A stretch of DNA of 64,000 nt from JABDMH01 sp965222645 (GCA_965222645.1 OZ244968.1:1178001-1242000); one strand, 5' to 3'; counted from the first letter of the stretch, positions 1 to 9,230 are shown. Made by a program: numbers and translations. The notes: generated by a model from the letters alone, not told the origin.

Positions 1-995
1 GATTCGTAAATCCACTCAAAATAAATCTCTCCAACTGTACCAAAACATACTGAGTCTCTTCGAGTTTGAAGCCAAGTGGCACCATGAAAAGGCTCTTTAA
101 AGGGTTTAATCACTACGGGCTCGGGCCAGGGTATGGGGCAGTTCAAGACAGGATCAAGAACGGCTATTTCAAATTGCCCTGAGTCTAAATCAGAAAAAAT
201 CGAGTCTCCTGACCATGTTTTGCCTCCATCAATGGAATACATCTCGGCATTTGTTGGAATTACAATTTTTCCCAAGGCCTGGCAACTTGGTTGTTTTCTC
301 TCAACTTCAGGATAAATAGAAGAAATAATGTTTTGGAAATTGATGACATGATGCGTATCGCAGGATGCCAATGTACTCCATTCCCCATAACCTCCGTATG
401 AAAATAAATGCAATGGTAGATCGAAGATTCCCTTATCACCATAAACGATGGAATAAATATGAGCCAGCCTTTGGTCTGGCAGTAACTTAATTTCTATTCC
501 AAAAGTATCTTTTCGGATATTATGTGATGGAAAAGCTTCATCCACACGGATACAATCGTTGGCAATTACATAAATAGGGACTCCAATATCACATTCACCT
601 TTTAGTGAACTTATGGTCTCCATGTCTGATGTCATTTGAACGATTATCATGGAACCCGCTGGTATGAAATCTCCTGACCCGGCTGGGATTAAATTCTCAC
701 ATTCTTCGAATACTGAAATATCGCCTGGTTTCCATCCACATGATTCACCCTTCTTATTAATATAGTAGTCGTCTTTACTGGTGTAGTTACCAAACGTTGT
801 ATCAAGACTCACTACGAGGCTATCCACAACGAAACCACAGGTAGTGTATAAAAAAATCAGTTCTCCTTGTCGGTCACCATTGCATCCTGATATCTGCAAT
901 CCCAAGTAGTCGAGAGAGTTAAAGTCTTGGCTCCATATGGTATTGCTAAAGGAACTAAACAAAACGCAAAATGCCAATCCGTAGCTTACTTTCAT
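1..995 (-). CDS. Secreted protein, N-terminal part (gene runs off the window)
   Basis: An open frame reads leftward from an ATG at 995 and is still open at position 1, so only about 331 N-terminal residues are visible. It starts with a signal peptide (MKVSYGLAFCVLFSS, cleavage probably after SNTIWS-Q). The mature part is rich in Gly, Asp, Cys and aromatic residues, with phrases such as LYTTCGFVVDSLVV and MYSIDGGKTWSGDSIF. These are typical of large Bacteroidota surface proteins built of beta-sandwich repeats. I recognise no enzymatic motif. A T9SS sorting domain would be expected at the C terminus, outside the window. The reading frame is certain; the function is unknown. Confidence 0.8.
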   Translation of the reverse strand, partial: MKVSYGLAFCVLFSSFSNTIWSQDFNSLDYLGLQISGCNGDRQGELIFLYTTCGFVVDSLVVSLDTTFGNYTSKDDYYINKKGESCGWKPGDISVFEECENLIPAGSGDFIPAGSMIIVQMTSDMETISSLKGECDIGVPIYVIANDCIRVDEAFPSHNIRKDTFGIEIKLLPDQRLAHIYSIVYGDKGIFDLPLHLFSYGGYGEWSTLASCDTHHVINFQNIISSIYPEVERKQPSCQALGKIVIPTNAEMYSIDGGKTWSGDSIFSDLDSGQFEIAVLDPVLNCPIPWPEPVVIKPFKEPFHGATWLQTRRDSVCFGTVGEIYFEWIYE

Positions 996-1093
996 TTTCA
1001 GAACTTTGGCAATCAATATTCTAGATGATTCGTTCAAACAAATATAGATCAATCCACCTCAAAAAGTAACTTCAAGTGATGGAGCTCATCTCT

Positions 1094-1205
1094 TTGACAG
1101 TGGACTAAAGTCCACCGTGAAATTTCCGGGCTTAGGGTTTCGAACTTCGCACTTCCGACCCTCCGACTTCGCGCTTCGAGCTTCCAACTTCTAACTTCTA
1201 TCTCT
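1094..1205. repeat. Palindrome plus CTTC-rich low-complexity run
   Basis: A 16-bp palindrome GTGGACTAAAGTCCAC lies at 1100-1115. It is followed from about 1139 by a run of degenerate CTTCGAGC/ACTTCCGAC words. The same pairing of a GGACTAAAGTCC palindrome and a CTTCGAGC run recurs at 1872-2000 and 2196-2256, so this is a third, partial member of the same intergenic repeat family. Confidence 0.6.
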
Positions 1206-1207
1206 CC

Positions 1208-1543
1208 TTAATTCCCCCAAACCTTACCTATGAAGGTTGCATGCTCGGTAAAATTTTCACCGTTAATTATTTTATTGCCAGAAATCCCCCACAATGCACC
1301 TAAACTATTGGACTGCTCATCGAGAACATCAGTCTGAAAATCTGCGCCACAATTACCCTCTGAAAAAGTATAGACTGTTCTGTTCTGAAAGTGATATTCT
1401 TCGACACTTGCTCCTGATTTACATTTGCCACCTTTTGCTAATTCCCTGATTTTTTCTTCAATACACTCCGGCACATCGAGAAGTATTTCCACTTTGGCAC
1501 AGGAAAAAATAATCGTTACCAGCACTACAAGAATATATTTCAT
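1208..1543 (-). CDS. Small hypothetical lipoprotein
   Basis: This 111-residue protein has a lipoprotein signal ending in a lipobox-like VTIIFSC (Cys15), so it should be exported and lipidated. The mature part has several Cys residues (CIEEKIRE, GKCKSGA, GNCGADF). The YHFQNRTVYTF and WGISGNK segments resemble small DUF6970-type lipoproteins of Bacteroidota, in which a short beta-rich fold carries paired cysteines. That family assignment is tentative. It stands alone between repeat-rich spacers. No enzymatic residues are evident. Confidence 0.6.
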   Translation of the reverse strand: MKYILVVLVTIIFSCAKVEILLDVPECIEEKIRELAKGGKCKSGASVEEYHFQNRTVYTFSEGNCGADFQTDVLDEQSNSLGALWGISGNKIINGENFTEHATFIGKVWGN

Positions 1544-1677
1544 CGATGTTGTTTAACATTTATAACGATTTCACTGGCAACTCGTTGCACAACTAAATGT
1601 TTAGCAAGCTCAGGGGCGTCCCAAAAAATCGAGTATCGCTGCTAACCCTCTTAGGGTTGGTAAGCTTTTCCATACCA

Positions 1678-1925
1678 AAAACGTTTAGCAAGCCGTAAAT
1701 GCTTACCAAACAAAAAAACGGAATCGGTCTCTTTTAAAAAAAATTGGAGAACTGGCACTCTAGGACACTGTCTCCAAACTCTCCAAACTTCCTCTGTTTT
1801 GTCACTATTTTTGCAAGCTGCCGCGCAAAAATACCGCCAAAACAATATCAGGCTTTGCCTTTTATCGGCATCGGCGGACTAAAGTCCGCCGCAAAAATCT
1901 TCGAGCTACGAGCCTCAGGCTTCGG
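1678..1925. repeat. Direct repeat, copy 1
   Basis: This ~248-bp unit begins AAAACGTTTAGCAAGCCG, passes through an A-rich block, a GAGAACTGGCACTC block and the palindrome CGGCGGACT-AA-AGTCCGCCG (1872-1891), and ends in CTACGAGCCTCAGGCTTCG. Copy 2 begins 323 bp downstream and is nearly identical apart from scattered substitutions and small indels. It encodes no transposase, so it could be a non-autonomous or housekeeping intergenic repeat. Confidence 0.75.
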
Positions 1926-2000
1926 GCTTCAGTCTTCGAGATTCGGGCTTCGAGCTTCGGGCTCCACGCTCCGAGCTCCGTGCTTCATGCTTCATGCTTC
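1926..2000. repeat. CTTCGAGC-type low-complexity run
   Basis: About 75 bp of degenerate tandem words (CTTCGGGCTTC, CTTCGAGCTTC, CTCCGAGCTCC, CTTCATGCTTC) separate the two long direct repeats. The words have 7-10 bp periods, as expected of slippage-generated sequence. Confidence 0.6.
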
Positions 2001-2249
2001 AAAACGTTTAGCAAGCCGTAAATGCTTACCAAACAAAAAAACGGAATCGGTCTCTTTTAAAAAAAAATTGGAGAACTGGCACTCCAGGACACTGTCTCAA
2101 ACTCCCAAAACTTCCTCTGTTTTATCACTATTTTTGCCTAAATGCCGGGCAAAAATACCGCCAAAACATTATCAGGCTTTGCCTTTTATCGGCATCGGCG
2201 GACTAAAGTCCGCCGCAAAAAAATTCCGAGCTACGAGCCTCAGGCTTCG
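2001..2249. repeat. Direct repeat, copy 2
   Basis: This is the second copy of the unit at 1678-1925, with the palindrome CGGCGGACT-AA-AGTCCGCCG at 2196-2215. It is followed at about 2256 by the start of a third, truncated unit (AAAATGTTTAGCAAGCC). The order of blocks is preserved. Confidence 0.75.
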
Positions 2250-2317
2250 AGCTCCAAAATGTTTAGCAAGCCTTTAAAGGCGTACCAATAAAAAACATTT
2301 ATGTGATAAACAGGATT

Positions 2318-3013
2318 TTAAAGGTTGCAAAACAGCACTCCCTCAACCCCCATGGGAAGACTACCAATTTGATTTCCATCGGCAGCCCATGCCTTGCTAC
2401 CACCCGCTGAAATCAGGCCTTCACCGCGGCCGACACCATTGCACATTACCACAGGCATTTTATATTCTTTCGCAACTACGGGCAGGTGCTGATGAGCCCT
2501 ATTTGTAGATTCAGTTGACTTTGCCACACTGGCCAGGTAAAGTGTTGCCCCACCAGCATTTGCATTTTTCACATGCTGGGGAACAAAAATCTCGTAGCAA
2601 ATTGCCGGAGCAATTTTTTCGCTTTCTATTTGGAAAACAAGCTGCTTCTCTCCCCCGGTATAAATTTCCTTCTCATCTTCATGCAAATACTGTTTGCAGT
2701 AAACCCGGACTTTTTTTTCTGGCTGAAAAATAAGCATTCCGATATTCAATCCATTCCGTTCCACAGGCGCACCCATGCAAATCGTGATCTGATTACTATT
2801 CGAATATTCCTGGAATGCAGCAAGGCGTAAATCTCCACTGGAGACAATATTTGATCGCGCATGCGATACCATATAGCCTGTCAAGGAAAGCTCCGGAAAA
2901 ACCACAAGATCAGCCCCCATTGCAATACACTGCTCAATATGGATGCAGTGGTTTTTGATATTTTCTTCAATATTACCTAAGACCGACTCTATCTGCACGG
3001 CAGCTATGTTCAT
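2318..3013 (-). CDS. Carbon-nitrogen hydrolase (nitrilase superfamily)
   Basis: This 231-residue protein has the complete Glu-Lys-Cys triad of the nitrilase/amidase fold. Glu41 is in VVFPELSLTGY, Lys107 in VYCKQYLHEDE and Cys139 in APAICYEIF. The family hydrolyses C-N bonds in amides or nitriles using the Cys as nucleophile, normally in the cytoplasm. At 231 residues it is slightly shorter than the usual 250-280. The start is an ATG directly before the first beta strand (MNIAAVQIES). The substrate cannot be told from sequence; omega-amidase or N-carbamoyl hydrolase types are both possible. The next gene on the strand starts 36 bp upstream of nothing related, so it may be monocistronic. Confidence 0.88.
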   Translation of the reverse strand: MNIAAVQIESVLGNIEENIKNHCIHIEQCIAMGADLVVFPELSLTGYMVSHARSNIVSSGDLRLAAFQEYSNSNQITICMGAPVERNGLNIGMLIFQPEKKVRVYCKQYLHEDEKEIYTGGEKQLVFQIESEKIAPAICYEIFVPQHVKNANAGGATLYLASVAKSTESTNRAHQHLPVVAKEYKMPVVMCNGVGRGEGLISAGGSKAWAADGNQIGSLPMGVEGVLFCNL

Positions 3014-3049
3014 CAGAATGCAATTTATTTCGAATAGGAAGCGAAGGGT

Positions 3050-4477
3050 TTAATTCAGGTTATTTACCTGAGGTTGATAAGCCCCATGGGGCAATGAATC
3101 GGGAAGTATTTTTACTCCTGTTGTAAACTTAAAAGGCAATCCTTCGCGATTGTAAATAAATTCAACAAAAAATGCCGACCAGCCTATCTCCGGTGCTGAA
3201 ATATCGATCTGATGCTCTCCCACACTATTTACTTTGACTTGCACGCTAGTCCAACCTGGTCCGATGGTTTCCAATCTAAAATCGCGATTGTCTCTATTGT
3301 GTGCACGCCACAATTTTACGGTATCTGCAGGCGGACTGTCATTAAAATCTATTGAGAAGTGCTCGCTGTTTACTCTCCAGTCGACATCAGGTCTTCGCTC
3401 CCTCTTTACGATTGCATCATGAAATGATATCAAGCTATTTATCGCGTCTGTTTCCCTGAGCGAATGATCTGCATTTGGAATATATCGAAGATGTTTTTCT
3501 CCCTGTAACTCATTCCAGTAAAATTGCCACGAGTCGGGCAGAAAAAACTGATCGCCTGTTGCATTGATCATCAGTTTGGGAATCGTCAATCTATCGCGAT
3601 AAGAATACGGCTCCACAAGCTGGGTGAGCTGTCGGTATTCGGCCGTATGCTGCCAATCCATTATTCCCTCCTCCACATAATCATTGACAGCTGGGGCCCA
3701 GAATCCATATGTCTTCCAGTGATGCCCAAAGGAAGGTATGACATTGAGCATATCAATAACAACAGGTGCAATAGCTATCACGCGCTCATCTGCCACGGCT
3801 GTCATCCAGGTTGTCCAACCCCTTTTTGAGGCTCCTGATATGGTAAACGAACTGAGGTTTTGATCCAAATGTATGGAACCATATTCGGAGACAACATCCA
3901 TTGCTCTCACCACAGCTTTCACCATCGGAAACCTGGAAAGCCATATAGCATCGATATCCTGAGCTCCTCCTTCCAGATATTTTCTCCAGCCATATGCTAT
4001 TAACTCATCCTCATACCTGGGACCATAGTCATCTCCAACAAACTCCAGGGGCTGATTCGGAATATTGTGTAAGTGGGCGGTTATGGTGCTTGTGTGTTCG
4101 GCCACTGCCCTCACCAGGGGATCTGCTTCTCGAGGCGGATCACTTTCTCTGCTGCCGCCACCGATCCAAAGCAATGCCGTATCACTTGTCACCGTGGCAG
4201 GCCGGACGATGGTAAGCCAATGCCACCATCGTGGATCATTAACCTCACGTGTAGTGAGCCAGTTCTGAGAGACCATTTTCAGTACATGAATCTCAGTCCC
4301 ATCATTTATTGTTTTCGCCACTGGTTCGAAGGCAAAAACAGAATCAGGGGTCTGGATATACTGCTCAAATGCGTTCAGCGACCGCTCCACTGTGATGGAT
4401 GAGGGATCTGCCTTTTGCCGGCAAGCTAAAGCAAATAGAAGAAAAGAAATTACAATAAGTAAATTGCAACAACGCAT
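3050..4477 (-). CDS. PhoPQ-activated pathogenicity-related (PqaA-like) lipoprotein
   Basis: The 475-residue protein starts with a lipoprotein signal (LLFALACRQ). It matches the PhoPQ_related/PqaA family, an alpha/beta-hydrolase-like fold. The segments LLWIGGGSRE, ISGASKRGWTTWMTA (nucleophile elbow G-x-S-x-R), LMINATGDQFFLPDSW and PNADHSL fit the family core, with a candidate Ser-Asp-His triad in those three places. Family members are exported and their substrate is unclear. It lies 36 bp upstream of the nitrilase gene on the same strand, so the two may be co-transcribed. Family assignment is confident; activity is inference. Confidence 0.85.
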   Translation of the reverse strand: MRCCNLLIVISFLLFALACRQKADPSSITVERSLNAFEQYIQTPDSVFAFEPVAKTINDGTEIHVLKMVSQNWLTTREVNDPRWWHWLTIVRPATVTSDTALLWIGGGSRESDPPREADPLVRAVAEHTSTITAHLHNIPNQPLEFVGDDYGPRYEDELIAYGWRKYLEGGAQDIDAIWLSRFPMVKAVVRAMDVVSEYGSIHLDQNLSSFTISGASKRGWTTWMTAVADERVIAIAPVVIDMLNVIPSFGHHWKTYGFWAPAVNDYVEEGIMDWQHTAEYRQLTQLVEPYSYRDRLTIPKLMINATGDQFFLPDSWQFYWNELQGEKHLRYIPNADHSLRETDAINSLISFHDAIVKRERRPDVDWRVNSEHFSIDFNDSPPADTVKLWRAHNRDNRDFRLETIGPGWTSVQVKVNSVGEHQIDISAPEIGWSAFFVEFIYNREGLPFKFTTGVKILPDSLPHGAYQPQVNNLN

Positions 4478-4592
4478 AAGAATGTCGAATTGATCAGAAA
4501 AAGAATATCGATATCATTCAATATACCAAATCAATCGAAACTCTTCACATAAATGAGCGATGAGAGTGCCTAAAAAAGAAAATTCGGGAAGC

Positions 4593-5234
4593 TTAATCCG
4601 GGATTCTCTTGACGAGAAACTTCATTTGTCCGTTGTGATTGGATTCGTGCTCACATACATGAAACCACTTTGCATAATTATTTGTGGGCTGATCTCCAAA
4701 GAAAGGTTCTGACTTCATTAACCAATCATCATCTCTTGATGCAAAACCCTTTTTAGTCTCTTCCCGGACTTCCTCAAGCTTTGACAAATAATAATCAATA
4801 TTGTGTCCCACAATCTGATCTCTCGCCACTTCTCCCAGATTCATCGGTACATCCCACTCATTTTTTATTTTATCATTCCAACTGCCCCACTCCATCCCGT
4901 CAAAAGTATTGAGCTGGTAATACTTTTCAGTGGCAGCAAGATGCAATAACATAGCTCCAATAGAATTAGACTGATCGTCCAGTTGATAATCCAATTGTTC
5001 GACAGTCAAATCTCTCACAGTGTATGTGACCCATTCCCGCATCATTGTCATCATTGATAGCAGAGAGCCCACATGGGGTGAATATCCTTCTTGAGGACCG
5101 AGGAGATACAAACTCGGAGGGGTCGTGACAACCGAATCTCCACTTGCCTTATTGATGATCAAGGGACTTCCTAAGCCCAGAATCATTGAATGTTGAATAA
5201 ATGACCTTCGGGATTCATTTTGAATATCAGGCAT
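4593..5234 (-). CDS. DinB-like fold protein with twin-arginine signal
   Basis: I start this protein at the ATG at 5234 (213 residues), because it places a twin-arginine signal (ESRRSFIQHSMILGLGSP) at the N terminus. A GTG at 5309 would add 25 residues in front of it. The mature part fits the DinB/DUF664 four-helix bundle: LLSMMTMMREWVTYTVRDL, GAMLLHLAATEKYYQ and WFHVCEHESNHNGQM. The two His-bearing helices would form the usual metal-binding triad (the H in LHLAATE and the HxxxH in HESNHNGQ). Such proteins are often metal-dependent transferases of unknown substrate. Export of a DinB-fold protein is somewhat unusual. Confidence 0.75.
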   Translation of the reverse strand: MPDIQNESRRSFIQHSMILGLGSPLIINKASGDSVVTTPPSLYLLGPQEGYSPHVGSLLSMMTMMREWVTYTVRDLTVEQLDYQLDDQSNSIGAMLLHLAATEKYYQLNTFDGMEWGSWNDKIKNEWDVPMNLGEVARDQIVGHNIDYYLSKLEEVREETKKGFASRDDDWLMKSEPFFGDQPTNNYAKWFHVCEHESNHNGQMKFLVKRIPD

Positions 5235-5438
5235 GCGATTTATATTGAAATAGGTTAATAATTGCATTAACGTTTTCAGTATCCAAATATTGTCGACCGC
5301 AACGTACACCAGAATTACCCTTGGACGTATTCCAATCTCTGTGTGTGACCTATCCGCTATTGATCCGGCAACTGAATAAAAAAGATCCTGGGTAATTTCA
5401 GAAACTCTTTGCTATAACTGCAATGATTCCAGCAGTAA

Positions 5439-7685
5439 TTACCGCCCTCCTGCCCTTCGATAGGCATCCATATATCTGCGCGCATTTGTCTCGTCACCCA
5501 TTGCCTGATAGATTTGGGCTCCCAGATTATAGCATTCAATATTACTCCCTACCCTAATGCAATCGTCAATCGTTTCCAAAGCTTGTGAAAAATGTTTATT
5601 TCTAAAATCGATCAATGCCAGATAATACATGGCGAAAGTATTCGTCTGATGAAATTCTACAGCTTTTGCCAGGTGTGTTCTGGCTCTGACAAGATCGTCG
5701 GAGACGTAGTAATAATAGCCTGTAAAATTCAAAGCATTTTGATTTTCAGGCACAATCTCCAGTGCCCTTTGCAATGGGGCAAGAGCTTTTTCAGTCTGGC
5801 CCATATTTAAATAGGCCATCCCCAATTCCGTAAATGAGATTTCATTATTCGGATGTCTTTGAGTTTCTGCAAGGAGGTGCTCAATCGCTTTTGTCCATTC
5901 CTTTTGTCTGATTGCCTCCGAACCATAGAATGCATCCTGAGATTCATCTTCCTTTACAATGATGGCAATGGGTACAGAATTTACCTTTATCTCATGAATT
6001 GATTTATCTGTAGGCCAATGTCCGCCGCGAAGAAAAGAAGCATCAACAAATCGATTTACGAAAATTCCGTAATCCCACTGACGATCATATCTCTGCCTCC
6101 ATCGCACATACCGGGGCACAACCAGTCCGTCATACTCTTTTGCATATTGGGCAAGGGCATAAGTAAAGTTAGATGCAATATAAACTGTGTCATCCATATC
6201 TTGGGATATTATTCCTTCCTCCTCCATCCAGTCAAAGGCCTGTTTTACGCTCGTACCCCAATAATCTAATTCATATTTTCCAAATGCCTTTTTAATCCCA
6301 CCGGAAACGGGATTAAAATAAGTATACATAAAAGGAGTATTTCGAATCTGAAAAAACAGGGGTTCGAATATTAAAATGCCGATAACACCGTACGTTATGA
6401 AACTCCATTGTTTTTGACTTTCAAATTTTTCGATAAGATAATTCCAACTCAAAGCCACCAGCACCAAAAGGCTGGGGTAAGTAAAAGTAAAGTGTCTCCA
6501 GCCATCGTAAAGGACAGATCCGGAAACAAGGACATATACAAGGGGAAACAAAAATGTAAAGAGTAGCAGTAGGATGCTAAATCTGGAATAGTATCGAAAG
6601 TGGGATCTCAAAAAACCAAAAAAAAGAAGCAAGCCTGCGGGGATAAAAAGTGGAATCGTAAATAAAATCCAGGTACCAACATACCGAACTGGTATTTCAT
6701 GTGACCAGACCATTGAACCATCAAAAAGCACTTTAATCGCTACATAGAAGTTTGAAAATGCATCCATTGCCTCAGGTATGTGAGCAAAAGGATTTGATAA
6801 TCCGTATGGCCAAAAAAGAAGTCCAATAACGAGACCAGAGAGAGAGGGAACGAGAAAACCAACTAGATATGGTCTTAAGGTCTTGATGGAAGTCAGAGAT
6901 CTGAGACCTTCTTTTGATATAAAGTGAATGCCAAGAAAGAAAAAAAGATAAACGATGACTAAAATTCCTCCATTTATCCGAACTCCTACCACTATTCCAA
7001 TTGATAACGCAAGTAAGAATATCTCTTTCCAATTAATTTCTGGCAGCTTCTTCAGCAACTGCCATGAGTAGTAGATCATCATAATATACCCGGCGGCAAA
7101 GGGGACATCTTTCGGATTAATCATAGAGTGCCCTATAAGTCGCGGTGAAGCAAAAGCAAAGCAGACCACGAGCAATGCACATCTCCACCCGCCAATATCC
7201 CGGGCTAAAAGCATAGTAAAAAAAATGGCCAGCAGGCCAAATAGCATCGACATCAAGTGCCTGACAATAAAATTTCCACTGTGATCTACATCAAATCCGA
7301 GTATTTTATTTATCACGGCAACCGGTATCTCATAAGCACCCCCGTAGTACCTAATCTGATCGCCTTTGATACTTTTGAAGGCCGATGTATCTTCTCCAAA
7401 TGAGCCGTAAAACTTTAAGAGATCGGCTGAATATTGTACTTGTACATCCTCATCGCCATTGAGACCTACCTGCGTGGATAATAGAAGGGAAAGGAGTCCG
7501 AGGACCAGAAAAATGGTCAGGGTTGCAATCCGAAGCTCTTTGTGCTTATCCCCGTGACGTTTTCTGTCGAAATCAAATAGCCAGGATTTTTTAGCAGTTT
7601 TTGGCCTACTCAATGACTTTATTGAGGAAGGTTTTTTCGCCGGTTTTCTTGATTTGCTCTTCGCCCTTTTCTTTTTTGGCTTCAT
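5439..7685 (-). CDS. GT-C membrane glycosyltransferase with C-terminal TPR repeats
   Basis: The 748-residue protein begins with a ~45-residue Lys/Arg/Ser-rich cytoplasmic tail. This is followed by roughly eleven hydrophobic helices (about residues 55-450). After the first helix comes an acidic LNGDEDVQ motif, matching the catalytic acidic site of PMT/ArnT-type GT-C enzymes that use polyprenyl-phosphate sugars. A periplasmic region follows, and residues ~600-745 form TPR repeats (TELGMAYLNMGQTEKALAPL, and similar units after it). It lies 18 bp downstream of the methyltransferase gene and probably forms an operon with it and the GT2 gene. The GT2 product could supply its lipid-linked donor. The acceptor, whether protein, lipid or polymer, is unknown. 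Confidence 0.8.
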   Translation of the reverse strand: MKPKKKRAKSKSRKPAKKPSSIKSLSRPKTAKKSWLFDFDRKRHGDKHKELRIATLTIFLVLGLLSLLLSTQVGLNGDEDVQVQYSADLLKFYGSFGEDTSAFKSIKGDQIRYYGGAYEIPVAVINKILGFDVDHSGNFIVRHLMSMLFGLLAIFFTMLLARDIGGWRCALLVVCFAFASPRLIGHSMINPKDVPFAAGYIMMIYYSWQLLKKLPEINWKEIFLLALSIGIVVGVRINGGILVIVYLFFFLGIHFISKEGLRSLTSIKTLRPYLVGFLVPSLSGLVIGLLFWPYGLSNPFAHIPEAMDAFSNFYVAIKVLFDGSMVWSHEIPVRYVGTWILFTIPLFIPAGLLLFFGFLRSHFRYYSRFSILLLLFTFLFPLVYVLVSGSVLYDGWRHFTFTYPSLLVLVALSWNYLIEKFESQKQWSFITYGVIGILIFEPLFFQIRNTPFMYTYFNPVSGGIKKAFGKYELDYWGTSVKQAFDWMEEEGIISQDMDDTVYIASNFTYALAQYAKEYDGLVVPRYVRWRQRYDRQWDYGIFVNRFVDASFLRGGHWPTDKSIHEIKVNSVPIAIIVKEDESQDAFYGSEAIRQKEWTKAIEHLLAETQRHPNNEISFTELGMAYLNMGQTEKALAPLQRALEIVPENQNALNFTGYYYYVSDDLVRARTHLAKAVEFHQTNTFAMYYLALIDFRNKHFSQALETIDDCIRVGSNIECYNLGAQIYQAMGDETNARRYMDAYRRAGGR

Positions 7686-7703
7686 TTTATATTCATAAAT
7701 AAC

Positions 7704-8393
7704 TCAAAGATGACCTATGTAGACCAAGTCCCCTCTTATTTTTTCGCAGTGATAATCGGTCAGTCTGATCGCGTGCTCAAGTAACTCCTTATAAGGAAAA
7801 AACCGTATGTGTTCGTCCAATGTATAGTAATAATACCGTTGGCATGGGACCACGACAATGAGCTTTTTAGCTGCCACCCGTTTTAATTCTGCAACTGCTT
7901 TCGGCAAATCAAGCACATGCTCAAGCACATGATGGCAACAAACAACATCAAATTCGTTATCGTCAAACGGTAGATTCTCAATATCTGCCTGCACATACTT
8001 ACCCCCATCCAAATGGACGTTATCAAATACATCGCATCCGCAAGTATCCGGAATCAAATCCTTAACTCTATTTAAAAAATATCCGTTTCCGCAGCCTACG
8101 TCCAAGAGAGACCCATATGATTTATCAAGTTTCCCCAGCATAAAGTTTATGCTTTCTTCACTTAAATCGGTTGGTCTGTCTTTAGCCAATGAATCACGAC
8201 GGGTATAAAAGTCGGCAAATTCTTCCTTGGTCATGCCGAAAACGTTTGATTTAAAGGACATAATTTCTTTTATATTATTTCCCTTAAACCAGAAATAAAA
8301 AAAGGGATACATAAAATATTTATTGTCCCTTATTACGGGTGGGATGCACTCGTCCATGATCCATCGTATGGCGTTAGTCAACCTCCTATTCAT
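7704..8393 (-). CDS. Class I SAM-dependent methyltransferase
   Basis: I start at the ATG at 8393 (229 residues), which overlaps the end of the GT2 gene by 8 bp (ATGAATAG) and suggests translational coupling. The frame is open further upstream, but that part only shadows the GT2 gene. The SAM-binding motif I is LLDVGCGNGYFL, followed by the acidic motif II (CDVFD), ADIENLPFDDNEFDVV (motif III/IV) and HHVLEHV typical of Methyltransf_11. A ~75-residue N-terminal extension with an aromatic stretch (YFMYPFFYFWF) could contact the membrane. Within this operon it may modify a sugar, polyprenol or lipid intermediate; that is inference. Confidence 0.82.
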   Translation of the reverse strand: MNRRLTNAIRWIMDECIPPVIRDNKYFMYPFFYFWFKGNNIKEIMSFKSNVFGMTKEEFADFYTRRDSLAKDRPTDLSEESINFMLGKLDKSYGSLLDVGCGNGYFLNRVKDLIPDTCGCDVFDNVHLDGGKYVQADIENLPFDDNEFDVVCCHHVLEHVLDLPKAVAELKRVAAKKLIVVVPCQRYYYYTLDEHIRFFPYKELLEHAIRLTDYHCEKIRGDLVYIGHL

Positions 8394-9141
8394 AGGCGTT
8401 TGGAGATCCCCCTTTCCTAAGTATATTTCCGGAAACACGGTACAAGGCGCGCACCATTTTAATTCCATCCCTGAATACATTAATCTTTCCACTTCCGACG
8501 TGTTCCCATGTAACAGGTAAGACTTTGATGGCAACTCCCATATACCTGCACCGGAGCAAAATTTCAATATCATGAGCCCATCCCATTTCTGTCAGTTTGC
8601 TAAAAATGCCATCTGCCAGCTCACGCGGATAAAGTTTAAAACCGCATTGGGTATCTCTAACGGATAACGATGTGAATGATCGAACCATTGCATTAAAAAA
8701 TGCACCGAGTATTCTTCTTGAGAATCTCGCTTTTACTTTAGAATCAGGATGACGTCTACTGCCTATCACCACCTGATCAACAGCCTGGCCTACAGAGTGG
8801 TCAATTCGTTGCCAGGTCATCAGTTCGATCGGTCGAGTGGCCATATCAGCATCCAAAGTCAGAACAAATGACCGGTCTGCCACCATCACGCCTTTCTTCA
8901 GTGCGTATCCCTTGCCCATATTGGAAGGTAAATGAACAACTCGCACCTCCATTCCAGGATGCTGAGCCTCAGCTGTGTTCTCCAGAAGTTGAGGGGTTCC
9001 ATCAGTGCTACCATCGTTGACCAAAATGACCTGAAAGGGCTTCGGCCACAGCGTCTCAAACTCACGCAAAGCCTCTTGCAATCGATAAAACCGGGCAGAT
9101 TCGTTGTAGAGCGGTATAACTAGTGATACATCCAATGGCAT
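8386..9141 (-). CDS. GT2 family glycosyltransferase, ALG5/dolichyl-phosphate glucosyltransferase-like
   Basis: I choose the ATG at 9141 (251 residues, MPLDVSLVIPLYNES). The frame also has a TTG 15 bp upstream. The GT-A fold motifs are clear: VIPLYNES, ILVNDGSTDGTP, GKGYALKKGV, and the DxD-type LTLDADMATRP, then RDTQCGFKLYPRELA. These match polyprenyl/dolichyl-phosphate beta-glucosyltransferases. Such enzymes make polyprenyl-P-hexose on the inner face of the membrane. No membrane helix is present, which agrees with ALG5-type catalytic domains lacking an anchor. It is the first gene of a three-gene unit with the methyltransferase and the GT-C enzyme. Confidence 0.87.
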   Translation of the reverse strand: MPLDVSLVIPLYNESARFYRLQEALREFETLWPKPFQVILVNDGSTDGTPQLLENTAEAQHPGMEVRVVHLPSNMGKGYALKKGVMVADRSFVLTLDADMATRPIELMTWQRIDHSVGQAVDQVVIGSRRHPDSKVKARFSRRILGAFFNAMVRSFTSLSVRDTQCGFKLYPRELADGIFSKLTEMGWAHDIEILLRCRYMGVAIKVLPVTWEHVGSGKINVFRDGIKMVRALYRVSGNILRKGGSPNAYE

Positions 9142-9230
9142 CGAATTGGAATACAAACTAAAGAAAATTAGTCTACATAGTGTGCCATGGTGGCGTACAT
9201 CCCGGTTTACTGACTATAAGATCTTGACCA

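Larger units (their letters stand above)
1544..2317. other. Gene-free spacer filled by repeats
   Basis: I see no credible gene in this 774-bp stretch. It contains two long direct copies (separate entries), two perfect 20-bp palindromes, CTTC-rich runs, and extra fragments of the repeat start (TGTTTAGCAAGC) near 1597 and 2260. A frame open from 1744 to 2277 reads through both copies and encodes repetitive low-complexity sequence. I take it as an artefact of the repeat. Confidence 0.6.

Noticed and set aside
1744..2277. 177-codon frame across the direct repeats
   Set aside because: It reads through both copies and CTTC runs, giving repetitive sequence with no signal, family or start context.
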